From: Flavobacterium ginsengisoli | Lineage (GTDB): Bacteria; Bacteroidota; Bacteroidia; Flavobacteriales; Flavobacteriaceae | NCBI RefSeq assembly: GCF_029625315.1 | Contig: NZ_CP121110.1 | Coordinates: forward strand, 4,756,501-4,820,500 | Direction of reading: 5' to 3' | DNA length: 64,000 nt | In this document: positions 48,001 to 56,422 of the stretch, in pieces | Position numbering within the stretch: position 1 is the first letter of the stretch | Layout of the letters: each line of letters starts with the position of its first letter | The notes under the pieces: model-generated | What the model was told of the DNA's origin: nothing | What the model saw: the letters and a program-made list of their open reading frames with translations, nothing else | Database searches by the model: none | Translations under genes and position numbers: made by a program

Positions 48001-48772
48001 GGAATAATTGTTTTTCTAACGAAAATTGACCGCCATGTGTTCCATTGCTTAGTAACGGATGGTGAATTGCTAAGACAACTGTTTTTTCTTGATTTTTGTT
48101 CAATTGACCTTCAAGTTCTTCAAAAAAAGCTTCTCTGGTTTTAATTTCGCAATTGTCATTTATAGTCGGATGATCGTTCCAATTTTCTAGAAACCATTCA
48201 CTATCAACAACTATCAAAGCTGTAGTGCTGTCAATTTTTACAGTTTCAATAGGGCATGATTTTCTCGGAAGAAAACTTTTTTTATCGTTTAAATATTTTG
48301 TAACAAAATCGGCCTGACGTTCTAAACCTTTAATGCCACTGTACCAGTCATGATTTCCAGGAATTACAATTGTTTTTCCTTTAAAGTCTTTGGTCAATTT
48401 TAATTGATTGGTCAGTTTGGTTTCTGCTAAGGCTTTGTCTTCAGGATGTTTGTTGCCAGGAAAACCTTTCGGATAAATATTGTCGCCTAAAAAAAGAAGC
48501 GTCGATTTTTTGCTCGCTTTTTTTAACTTTTGATGTAAAAGCTCCAGTGTATGCTGTGCTTGCTCTTCATCGGCATTTCCAGCATCTCCAACAAGAAAAA
48601 AAGTATGTGCAATTTGTATCGTATCTGTAGCGTTTTCTGTTTCAGTGGCACTAACATTTTTTCCGTATTGAGGTTTGCGCGTTGCACAAGAATAAACGAT
48701 GAATAGGGCCATAATTGCCAAAGAGTAATTTTTAATCTTAGCAATAAAATGATTATCCAAAAACAATTTCAT
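45038..48772 (-). CDS. Metallophosphatase - kinase-like - beta-barrel fusion lipoprotein (three one-base indels)
   Basis: About 1243 residues. A lipobox (FIVYSCATRK, Cys29) precedes a calcineurin-like metallophosphatase domain (VGDAG 61-65, FLGDNIYPKG, IPGNHDW, AIHHP, VSGHDHN). A middle domain contains LIGDWDRHSDQWRWAEY and YRPIPRDRDQAF, which recalls atypical (CotH/Fam20-like) kinase catalytic loops. The C-terminal third is a BamA/surface-antigen-like outer-membrane barrel. The frame breaks at minus-strand GCTTGC (45910-45915), at GCAAGAAAAA (about 45556) and at GCAGAC (45051-45056). Correcting all three gives exactly 3732 bases and a barrel ending GAAYSF, with stop at 45038-45040. Uncorrected, the frame runs to 44976 through repeat DNA. 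Role unknown. Confidence 0.78.
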
Positions 48773-48798
48773 AATTTAGTGGTATAAAAATATTCTTT

Positions 48799-49976
48799 AT
48801 GAATCTAATAGAACAATCCGAAGATTTTGTCGGTAATTTACTCAAAGATAAACTTTCTAATTTATATTCTTACCATAATTTTAATCATACTTTTACCGTG
48901 GTTACTGCGGTAAAAGAACTTTGCAAAAAAGAAGATGTAGAAGGTGAGGATAAAGAAGCTCTTTTGGTTGCAGCGATGGTTTCACGACACGGGATATATT
49001 GAAGGATATGAAAATCATGAAAAGAAAAGCACTGAAATAGTCGCCAACTTTTTGCGCGAAAAAGGAAAATCGGAAGAATTTATTGCTTTAGTTTCTAGTT
49101 TAATTCTGGCTACAGTTAAAGAATATGAACCTAAAACGCATTTAGAGAAAATTATCCGTGATGCAGATTACGCCCATTTAATGGGAGCTGAATATGCTAC
49201 AACTTGCGAATTGCTTCGTCTGGAATTAAAAAATGCTGGAATAGTTAGTTTCTCTAACGCGGAATGGACAAGAGAAAACTTAAATTTTTTATTGAATAAA
49301 CATCGCTTTTATACCGATTATGCTTTAAGAAAATGGCAACCTCTGAAAGAAAAAAATCTATTAATGATTCAGAAAAAGATCAATAAACAAGAATTGAAAG
49401 CCGCTGCCACACTAGAAGAAGATAAAAAGAAGGATAAAACCGAAAAACCAGATCGTGGAATCGATACTTTATTTCGTGTTACGCTAGGGAATCATACTCG
49501 TTTAAGCGGAATTGCTGATAGTAAAGCCAATATTTTATTGTCTGTAAATGCAATTATCATCTCGATTGCTTTATCGTCTATTATTCCAAAATTAGACAGT
49601 CCAAAAAATGCGCATTTGGTTGTGCCGACGTTTATTATGCTGATGTCGAGTGTGATTACAATTATTTTTGCCATTCTTTCTACACGTCCAAAAGTAACTT
49701 CTGGTTTTTTTACGAGAGACGATGTTGAAGCTAAAAAAAGTGAATCTGATGTTTTTTGGAAATTTCTACAAAATGCCTTTAGAAGATTATGATTGGGCAA
49801 TGAATGAAATGATGAAAGATCGTGATTATCTCTATTCAACTATGATTAAAGATTTGTATTATCTAGGATTGGTTTTACAGCGAAAATATAATTTACTCCG
49901 AATTGCCTATAACTTTTTTATGTTCGGAATTATCATAACGGTGATTGCGTTTGTCATTGCTTTTAAGTCTATTTAA
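48799..49976 (+). CDS. HD-domain phosphohydrolase fused to a Pycsar-effector-like membrane domain (two one-base indels)
   Basis: About 391 residues after correction. The N-terminal HD domain (~20-135) shows YHNFNHTF, AAWFHDTGY and RDADYAHLMG, the metal-binding H...HD...D set of phosphodiesterases. A charged linker follows (LEEDKKKDKTEKPDRG), then TLFRVTLGNHTRLSGIADSKANILLSVNAIIISI, in which the first of about four membrane helices begins. That second half resembles the DUF5706/PycTM domain of Pycsar antiphage effectors. Indels: GCAGCG near 48974-48979 and an A7 run at 49733-49739; correcting both gives exactly 1176 bases. No nucleotide cyclase gene is nearby. It might bind or degrade a cyclic nucleotide. 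Confidence 0.75.
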
Positions 49977-50023
49977 AGCTAATTAACTTTGACAAAGTTT
50001 TTAAACGTTAAGTTGCAAAAAAA

Positions 50024-50045
50024 AGCTCAACTATTTAGTTGAGCT
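50024..50045 (-). terminator. Terminator overlapping the stop codon of the GAF protein gene
   Basis: agctcaact-attt-agttgagct, with the A run on its left giving a U run for leftward transcription. The stop codon of the leftward gene (50035-50037) is inside the hairpin. It may also end the rightward HD gene. Confidence 0.75.
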
Positions 50046-52404
50046 CATCTAATAAATCCTGATAAGTTATTTTCTTAATTCCTGGGTTTGAATTATTGTT
50101 GATTACTTTGACACGAATTGCTCTCAAACCAGAAACTCCCTGAAGATCTTCAACTTCAAATTGTTCAATAGAAGGTTCAAGAATTTTCTTGTGCTGTAAA
50201 TATTTAATATATTTTAAATATTCTGCTTCTTCGCTATTTTGAGAATATACAATTGTAATTTTCTCTTTCTCAGTAATTCTTTCGTTTGTTCCTTTAATAT
50301 GCGATTTATCAATTCGTTTTTTAACAACTTCATATCTTGCATTATAAGTTCCGTCTACATCAAAACGTTTTTCATCCATTCTGAAACGGATAGAAAGTGC
50401 AGAACTGAAAACGAGAATTAAAGAAGTAACATCTAATTCGTATGGAAGAGATTCTTTAAGTTCATGGTGTTCCAATTCCATTTCGCATAAAGTTTGCAAT
50501 TGCCATAAACGAAGATTATGCAAATACATGATATCAAATGGTTTTGTTGGCGCAATTGAAGCTCCAATATACAAATTGTGTTCAACGCCATCCGTTTTAA
50601 AACGCTCATAATAATGCGGATAAATCTGTTGTGCTTCAACTTGTTTTCTATCCAAAACCGTTGCCAATCTTTTATTGATGATCGACATGGCATTGTCAAA
50701 TTTCTTTCTTTCCTGATAAAACATTCCTGTTTTTTCGTCTAGACTATCAAAGTATAATTGCTCTAACTTCTCAGATTTAGCATTACTTTTTGTGTTTTTC
50801 AATATTGGATGAATTTCTTCTTCGATATAACGTTGTATATGCTGTTCGGTATCTGCTTTTAATGGATAATCCAATTCGCTTCGAAGCGATTCCAATTCAA
50901 ATTTTCTTTGTTCAAGAAGAACTAAATTTGAGTTTTCTTCTTGATTATCAAAGATTTCCATAAGAGCTGTCAATTGACTTTTCAAATCAATTTTTACCGT
51001 TTCATTACGATGCTCAGAAGAACCTTTAATATCAATTTGGCCATACAGCGGATATACATTTTTAAAGACAATTTCTTTAAAAATATAATCTTTGGTATGA
51101 TTCATATTCTGAAAGTAATTCTGCGATTCTCTTTTAAATTTCCAATAAACGCTTGGATGTATTGTAGTATATTCTCGCTGAATAATCGCTTCAATCTGAT
51201 GTTGCATATCGGTATTAACACGATCAATCGTATCGGTTAAGTATGGCAGAACCAAATCTAGTTTTGTTGCATTTACACTATTAAGATCTCGTGTATTTTG
51301 AGAAACTAATTCTACAACTCCTAATAAATGCCCGTTTTTTATAACTGGTGCAAATATGCAACTTTGGATACCTTGTGAAAGTAAATGCTCGCCAAGTTTT
51401 TTATTCGTCTGTTCTTCAGTGAATTTGCTAACATTAGATATTACAAAAGGTTCTTTATTGTCTAATAAATTTTCGAAAGAACATCCAAAAAAAGCATTTT
51501 TGCAATCTACTTCCTGATCAGCAGAAAGCAGAAAGCTCTTCATCTGATTCTCGTATTTTGCAGGTCGCATAAATTTCTCTTCCTCAGGATTATAGATAAT
51601 AAATCCTACTTTTAAATTTGGGAGATTAAAAATCGACTGAAAAATATTAGAAACTTCCTGATCTGTGGCTACTGTTTTTGGGCCAGGTTTTAGTAAACTG
51701 CTTTTCAATATAGAAATAGCACTTTCTGTTGTGGCATCAAATAAAGAAACAATACCAAAACCTCTTAAAATCCAGCTTCCTTTTGGAAATTTGGATTTCC
51801 ATAGATTAATATCGTTGTAATTATCTAGTAGTTGATCGATATCTTCCTGAGTTAAAGGAACAGCGTTTTCAGTCGGAATAATTTCCATAAAATCAGCATT
51901 GTATAAAATACGATAATGCTTTTCAATACCATTTTCATCTGGAATGTCATAGAAAAATGGCTGATTGAAATCGATATGCTGTTTGTAATAACTGCTTAAA
52001 ATTAAACAGCAGTTATTGATATAGAATTGATGCTCGCTAAAATCACGAATTTCCATATAAAATTCGTCACCTGCATTTTTGAGGATTTTTTTGAAACGCT
52101 CTGTATAATTAAAGGAGATGTTTTGAAAAGGAATCGTTACCGCTTTTATTTCGTTATGCGTCAATGCAGTCGGAAATAAATCGGCTAATATATTTTTAAT
52201 TAAAGCTTCATTGTTTTTGATAACCGAATAATCCTGGATTCCAGTCCTTAGTTCCGGAATTAATTCAATTTGTTCTAAAATTGCTTTAGCATAGTTGGAT
52301 CTGTAATCAACGTCTGACTGTGCAATTTCTTCAAAAGATTCAATTAGCTTGTGAAATGAAATTATAGTGGTAAAAGGACTTTCTTTGAAAAATTGAATAT
52401 CCAT
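50035..52404 (-). CDS. Large cytosolic protein with a GAF domain
   Basis: 789 residues without signal peptide or membrane helices. A GAF-like domain spans about 250-400 (FIIYNPEEEKFMRPAKYENQ, GIQSCIFAPVIKNGHLLGVVELVSQN). The flanking N-terminal ~240 and C-terminal ~380 residues are mostly helical and unlike any family I can name. There is no kinase, cyclase, HTH or phosphatase signature. GAF domains bind small ligands or sense redox state, so it may be a sensor scaffold. It is monocistronic, with a terminator overlapping its stop codon. Conserved hypothetical is the honest label. Confidence 0.7.
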   Translation of the reverse strand: MDIQFFKESPFTTIISFHKLIESFEEIAQSDVDYRSNYAKAILEQIELIPELRTGIQDYSVIKNNEALIKNILADLFPTALTHNEIKAVTIPFQNISFNYTERFKKILKNAGDEFYMEIRDFSEHQFYINNCCLILSSYYKQHIDFNQPFFYDIPDENGIEKHYRILYNADFMEIIPTENAVPLTQEDIDQLLDNYNDINLWKSKFPKGSWILRGFGIVSLFDATTESAISILKSSLLKPGPKTVATDQEVSNIFQSIFNLPNLKVGFIIYNPEEEKFMRPAKYENQMKSFLLSADQEVDCKNAFFGCSFENLLDNKEPFVISNVSKFTEEQTNKKLGEHLLSQGIQSCIFAPVIKNGHLLGVVELVSQNTRDLNSVNATKLDLVLPYLTDTIDRVNTDMQHQIEAIIQREYTTIHPSVYWKFKRESQNYFQNMNHTKDYIFKEIVFKNVYPLYGQIDIKGSSEHRNETVKIDLKSQLTALMEIFDNQEENSNLVLLEQRKFELESLRSELDYPLKADTEQHIQRYIEEEIHPILKNTKSNAKSEKLEQLYFDSLDEKTGMFYQERKKFDNAMSIINKRLATVLDRKQVEAQQIYPHYYERFKTDGVEHNLYIGASIAPTKPFDIMYLHNLRLWQLQTLCEMELEHHELKESLPYELDVTSLILVFSSALSIRFRMDEKRFDVDGTYNARYEVVKKRIDKSHIKGTNERITEKEKITIVYSQNSEEAEYLKYIKYLQHKKILEPSIEQFEVEDLQGVSGLRAIRVKVINNNSNPGIKKITYQDLLDELN

Positions 52405-52558
52405 CTGAGTTATTTTTTAATGCAAAATTAAGCATAAATTAAGAATCAGCCTCATTTTGCGATTTCTTTCGTTTATCATTCTATAGATAATTCCTTATTT
52501 GACGGGCGTTTCTATTCTAAGTTAAATATTTTAACATAAAATTAACTTTAATAATAAC

Positions 52559-52587
52559 GGAACGATCGTTCCATTATTATATCTTTG
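52559..52587 (+). promoter_or_regulatory. TetR operator and -7 box upstream of the SDR gene
   Basis: The perfect palindrome GGAACGATCGTTCC (52559-52572) lies directly upstream of TATCTTTG (52580-52587). The same half-sites recur before the tetR gene at 53401, so a repressor bound here would cover the promoter. Confidence 0.8.
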
Positions 52588-52630
52588 TATCATAATAATT
52601 GAATAATCAATAACTTAAATAATAAATAAA

Positions 52631-53383
52631 ATGAAAAATTTAGAAAACAAAGTAGCAATCGTGACAGGTGGAAACAGTGGAATTGGATACGCAGCCGCAG
52701 CAGATTTAGCGACAAAAGGGGCAAAAGTAATTGTAACAGGAAGAAACAAAGAAGCTTTGGCAAAAGCGGAAAAAGAATTGAATGTTACTGGAATTGTAGC
52801 CGATCAATCAGATTTAAAATCAATTGACAACTTGGTTGAAGAAGTAAAATCAAAATTTGGTAAAGTTGATATTTTATTCTTGAATGCTGGAATTGCGGCT
52901 TTTGCACCGCTAGATTCAGCTTCAGAAGATCATTATGACAGTATTATGAATGTCAACGTAAAAGGAGTGTATTTTACAGTTCAAAAAGTGTTGCCAATTT
53001 TAAACGATGGAGGTTCGATCATTTTCAATACTTCAGTAAACGCTCATGTCGGAATGCCAAATTCAAGTGTATATGCAGCGAGTAAAGCGGCAGTTTTATC
53101 TTTAAACAAAGTATTTGCAACAGAATTAGCTCCAAGAAAAATTAGAGTAAATGCTGTTTCTCCAGGACCAGTCGAAACTCCATTGTATGGAAAATTAGGT
53201 TTGCAAAAAGAAGAAGTAGAAGGATTTGGAACTATTTTAGGAGAGAAAATTTTATTAAAACGTTTTGCTCAGTCTGCTGAAATTGCAAAAACAGTTTCGT
53301 TCTTAGCTTCAGATGATGCATCATTCATAACTGGAACTGAAATTGTAGTTGATGGTGGACTCACAGTAAATGCTGTAGTATAA
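52631..53383 (+). CDS. Short-chain dehydrogenase/reductase (SDR)
   Basis: 250 residues, a classical SDR. The cofactor motif TGGNSGIGYA is at 12-21, NAG is in LFLNAGIAA, catalytic Ser is in FNTSVNAHVG, and Tyr/Lys in YAASKAA (YxxxK). The C-terminus has GTEIVVDGG. The NADP(H)-type pattern (VTGRNKEAL) is likely. The substrate is unknown. It is preceded by a TetR operator and followed by the tetR gene whose upstream operator matches, so it is probably induced by a small toxic or xenobiotic ligand. Confidence 0.92.
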   Translation: MKNLENKVAIVTGGNSGIGYAAAADLATKGAKVIVTGRNKEALAKAEKELNVTGIVADQSDLKSIDNLVEEVKSKFGKVDILFLNAGIAAFAPLDSASEDHYDSIMNVNVKGVYFTVQKVLPILNDGGSIIFNTSVNAHVGMPNSSVYAASKAAVLSLNKVFATELAPRKIRVNAVSPGPVETPLYGKLGLQKEEVEGFGTILGEKILLKRFAQSAEIAKTVSFLASDDASFITGTEIVVDGGLTVNAVV

Positions 53384-53400
53384 TTTTTTTGACCAATTCA

Positions 53401-53431
53401 GGAACGATTGTTCCGTATTTTTGTATCTTTG
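53401..53431 (+). promoter_or_regulatory. TetR operator and -7 box upstream of tetR
   Basis: GGAACGATTGTTCC (53401-53414), one base different from the operator before the SDR gene, is followed by TATCTTTG at 53424-53431. It indicates autoregulation of the TetR-type repressor. Confidence 0.8.
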
Positions 53432-53454
53432 TAGATGAATTTAATTTGAATGTC

Positions 53455-54037
53455 ATGGCTAGAACGAAAGAATTTAATGAAGATCAGGCTTTGGATAAAG
53501 CAATCGAAATTTTTTGGCACAAAGGTTATAACGGCACTTCTGCTCAAGATTTGGTGACGCATTTAGGTTTAAGCCGTTCTAGTTTGTATGATACTTTTGG
53601 AGATAAGCGAGCAATTGTTTACAAAATCTTTACAGCGTTATCAGCAACAAGCTCAAGATGCGGTCAAAGAACTTTTGGAAAAGTCTGAGAATGTCAAAGA
53701 AACTTTGTTGACTATTTTTAAGCAAGCTGTGCTCGAAAGTTTAGAAGACCGAATTACAAAAGGCTGTTTTATGGTTAATTCTTCTGTAGAACTAGCAATG
53801 CATGATGAAGAAATTGCCAAAATTGTAAAAGACAATAGCCAAACTATGGAAGAAGTTTTTACAAATGCCGTTAAAAAAGGGCAGGAGGCAGGAGATATTT
53901 CCAAACAGTTGGATGCAAAAGTTTTGGCGCGATTTATCTTTAATAATTACTCCGGAATTCGAGTTTTGGCTCGCGCTGGAGAAAGAAACAAACAAGTTTA
54001 TGATGATATTGTAAAAGCCGTATTTTCGGTTTTGTAA
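53455..54037 (+). CDS. TetR/AcrR-family repressor (one-base indel)
   Basis: About 193 residues. The N-terminal helix-turn-helix reads ALDKAIEIFWHKGYNGTSAQDLVTHLGLSRSSLYDTFGDK (quoted in spirit: HKGYNGTSAQDL, LSRSSLYDTFGDK). The C-terminal ligand domain continues with CFMVNSSVELAMHDEE. The frame breaks in the AAAA run at 53622-53625; removing one A gives IVYKSLQRYQQQAQDAV and exactly 582 bases. ATG 53455 (MARTKEFNED) is the family start. Nearly identical operators before this gene and the SDR gene point to control of both. The ligand is unknown. Confidence 0.88.
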
Positions 54038-54055
54038 CATTAAAATTTAGACAAT

Positions 54056-54089
54056 AAAAAACGGCAATTACAAATGTAACTGCCGTTTT
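54056..54089 (+). terminator. Terminator of tetR
   Basis: aaaacggcaattaca-aa-tgtaactgccgtttt: strong stem with one mismatch and outer A/T runs, so it may also serve the convergent ndpA-like gene. Confidence 0.9.
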
Positions 54090-54125
54090 CTGTATTAATA
54101 AGTAAGTAATAGAAAATGAAAACCC

Positions 54126-55184
54126 TTAGTTTTTCTCTTCTTTATTGAAGTAAACTAAGTAGTAATACATTTGTTTTTCTTCATCCCAGCCTTTTTCAAC
54201 AAATTTTTCTGCACTTTCAGGATTAATAAAATCCATTTTAATCTGAATGTGAGTATCCAAATTAATAACGTTTTTAATCGATTTTCTAGCGTCAGAAACT
54301 GCTGCGTTGGCAATAGGGAATGAGGTAACATCTTCGATGCTGTATTTTTCTCCTTTATCAACTTTATAGTTTTTAAATTCAGGGATCAAATCAGGGTTAT
54401 CAATTACTTCATTCAAGAAATTCTGCTCTTCAAACTGATCATTTTTAGCGAAATAATTCACAGATCGGTTCATAAACATTACTTCCTCTTTCTTGTCTTC
54501 TGCTGGCAAAACAACATCTTTTGCGAAGTTTTGACAGAACTTTAAATATTTTTTAGTGATGAAATTTTCATCTTCAAAAGCATCAACAGATAAAAAGTGC
54601 TCTAACCAATAGCGTGCATCATAACGGTTGCTGTCTACAGTTAAGATTTTGTATCCTTCTTCTTTTTTATAGTTGAAAATCAAACATCCTTTATCTAGTT
54701 TACTCAAATTGATTCCTTGCTGTAAAATCATTTCAAGGTTGCTTCCGTTTTCTTCAAACTGTAAAAAGTCGGCTTGTAATTCGCTTTTAAAAATACCGAT
54801 GGCATCAACTACATTATTATCAATGCTTAAATTCGTTAAATAAGTTACGTAAACCTCTCCGTTTTTAATGTGCGGGTGATTTGACTGCTCAAATAAATGC
54901 TTCGTGATGTTCTTAGAAACCTCATGAACATTTGACGGATTAGCAAAAATCTCAGTTGCATATTTAAACATGTCGTTGTAATCCAAGTCCACTTCGTGTG
55001 CAAACTGATAATAGTTTTCTTCTTTTTCTCTAAAAGGCTTAAAAAAGAATTCTTTTATTAAAGGAACGATCTCGTCATTTAAATTAAATGGTTGCTCCGA
55101 TAAAAAAATTGCTTCGTTACGGCTTTTGTTTCCTACGCGGTGTATTGACAGCGTGTCGATGTGGGTATTGAAAAGATTTATCAT
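54126..55184 (-). CDS. Nucleoid-associated protein, NdpA family
   Basis: 352 residues, full length. The N-terminal MINLFNTHIDTLSIHRVGNK and the central LDKGCLIFNYKKEEGYKIL with DARYWLEHFL are typical of 37-kDa nucleoid-associated proteins (NdpA/YejK-like), common as conserved genes in Bacteroidota. They bind DNA or RNA in the nucleoid; the exact task is unclear, and related proteins occur near defence genes. The four-helix-bundle gene lies upstream between repeats. The frame is intact. Confidence 0.85.
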   Translation of the reverse strand: MINLFNTHIDTLSIHRVGNKSRNEAIFLSEQPFNLNDEIVPLIKEFFFKPFREKEENYYQFAHEVDLDYNDMFKYATEIFANPSNVHEVSKNITKHLFEQSNHPHIKNGEVYVTYLTNLSIDNNVVDAIGIFKSELQADFLQFEENGSNLEMILQQGINLSKLDKGCLIFNYKKEEGYKILTVDSNRYDARYWLEHFLSVDAFEDENFITKKYLKFCQNFAKDVVLPAEDKKEEVMFMNRSVNYFAKNDQFEEQNFLNEVIDNPDLIPEFKNYKVDKGEKYSIEDVTSFPIANAAVSDARKSIKNVINLDTHIQIKMDFINPESAEKFVEKGWDEEKQMYYYLVYFNKEEKN

Positions 55185-55190
55185 GTGTGT

Positions 55191-55227
55191 AAGGTTCTGA
55201 GGTTCTGAGAAGCTAAGGTACTAAGGT
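55191..55227. repeat. Left inverted repeat of the four-helix-bundle gene
   Basis: A quasi-tandem run of aaggttctgaggttctgag and agctaaggtactaaggt. It is the reverse complement of the block at 55641-55680 with a few mismatches. The same units occur at 63097-63453. Confidence 0.75.
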
Positions 55228-55593
55228 TTAGTTTCTTTCTTTTATTTTTTTAATAAAAGAAACTAACATTCTTTCTACTTCGCGACTGTCCTCATATAAT
55301 TTGTTAAAATCGTCTTCTTTTAAATAAGATATATTTTTAGCAATTTCTAACTGAGTCTGCATTTCGAATAATGATCCTACAGAAATGTTTAAAAAACGTA
55401 AAAGTTCTTTATCGCTTTCTCTGCCAAATCCTTCTGCAATATTACTCGGAATAGAAATTGAACTGCGTCTAATTTGTGAAGTTAATCCGAAGACTTCTTC
55501 TTTGGGAAATTTGTTTGTTAGGGAATAAATTTTGGTAATCAAGGTCATAGATTTCTGCCAAACCAATAAAGTTCTAAAATTGCTCATGCTCAA
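55228..55593 (-). CDS. Four-helix-bundle protein (23S rRNA intervening-sequence family)
   Basis: 121 residues matching the four-helix-bundle / 23S-IVP family: LLVWQKSMTLITKIY, SLTNKFPKEEVFGLTSQI, RRSSISIPSNIAEGFGR and LNISVGSLFEMQTQLEIA are the conserved segments. These pentameric bundles are found within rRNA intervening sequences and, in Bacteroidota, as scattered chromosomal genes near repeats. Their function is unsettled; they may bind nucleic acid through a basic face. It sits between inverted copies of the same repeat and may move or spread with it. An alternative start two codons downstream is equally possible. Confidence 0.88.
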   Translation of the reverse strand: MSMSNFRTLLVWQKSMTLITKIYSLTNKFPKEEVFGLTSQIRRSSISIPSNIAEGFGRESDKELLRFLNISVGSLFEMQTQLEIAKNISYLKEDDFNKLYEDSREVERMLVSFIKKIKERN

Positions 55594-55640
55594 TATTTTT
55601 AATTCGAAGAATTAAAAACAAGAAAAAACTTTCAAAAATA

Positions 55641-55680
55641 AAACCTTAGAACCTTAGCGTCTCAGAACCTTAGAACCTTA
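55641..55680. repeat. Right inverted repeat of the four-helix-bundle gene
   Basis: aaaccttagaaccttagcg followed by tctcagaaccttagaacctt; pairs with the block at 55191-55227 in inverted orientation. Confidence 0.75.
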
Positions 55681-55686
55681 AAAAAA

Positions 55687-56229
55687 CTAATTCCAATTCT
55701 CCTCAAATCCATAATCTTCGAAGCTGTCGTCTCCTTCGAACATGTCAAGATCGTCTTCGTCTAGGTCGTCTTCAAATTCTCCGTAGATATCATCGTGCAT
55801 GTCATCGGCTTCGAAGTTTTTTTCGTGAGCTTCGTCTGGCATTTCACCGTGAGAGAATAAAGTTTCAGGGTAAGTTGCTCCAACGGTTTCGTCTTCTACA
55901 GCAGCCAATTCGACTAAGAATGTCCACATACTGATGAAATCGTAAACGTAGATAATCTTTGTGTTTTCTTTGTCTAAGATACTAGATAACGGATAATCGT
56001 TCATGGTTCTTATTTCGCCAGGAACATCTCCCGTATCAAAAAGCGGAATTTCATCTTCCTGATTCCAAGTGTCATCACAAGTATAAAATGAAGCCACTTC
56101 TGATCCGTCAAAGCCAAAAGCATTGAAGATTGCATTGTGTAAATCCTCAAGTGTATCTTCCTCAAGAATAGCAATGTCTCTAAAAATATCTTCTTCGGCG
56201 TCTAGAATAACTCTAAATTTATAAACCAT
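55687..56229 (-). CDS. Plasmid pRiA4b ORF-3-like domain protein with acidic tail
   Basis: 180 residues. MVYKFRVILDAEEDIFRDI, LEDLHNAIFNAFGFDG and the aromatic-charged ASFYTCDDTWNQEDEIPL fit the PRiA4b ORF-3-like fold. The last 45 residues are almost all Asp, Glu and aromatic residues (EDDLDEDDLDMFEGDDSFED), suggesting a DNA-mimic or chaperone-like acidic tail. The function of the family is unknown. It is cytosolic and has its own leader toward 56230. Confidence 0.8.
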   Translation of the reverse strand: MVYKFRVILDAEEDIFRDIAILEEDTLEDLHNAIFNAFGFDGSEVASFYTCDDTWNQEDEIPLFDTGDVPGEIRTMNDYPLSSILDKENTKIIYVYDFISMWTFLVELAAVEDETVGATYPETLFSHGEMPDEAHEKNFEADDMHDDIYGEFEDDLDEDDLDMFEGDDSFEDYGFEENWN

Positions 56230-56342
56230 AATCTTTGTTTTTATTGAGAGGTCAAAGGTAAAATATAAAAAACGAAATTCGAATCACGAATTACGATTTG
56301 TTGAAAAGATTTTAGAAAGTTAATTTTCAATTAGTTTGTTTG

Positions 56343-56403
56343 GCTGAGCGAAGTCGAAGTCTTTTTTCAATAGGTAAACCCTTCGACTCCGCTCAGGGTG
56401 ACA
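56343..56403. repeat. Inverted repeat with CGAAGTCGAAG core
   Basis: gctgagcgaagtcgaag pairs with cttcgactccgctcag (one mismatch), then ggtgacag. A common dispersed palindrome type in Bacteroidota. It ends close to the HPP gene stop. Confidence 0.75.
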
Positions 56404-56422
56404 GTTGGGATATATCGGGCAA

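Noticed and set aside
48799..49976. Complete Pycsar defence system
   Set aside because: Only the effector-like domain is present; neighbours are a metallophosphatase and a GAF protein, with no nucleotide cyclase. Calling it a system would go beyond the sequence.
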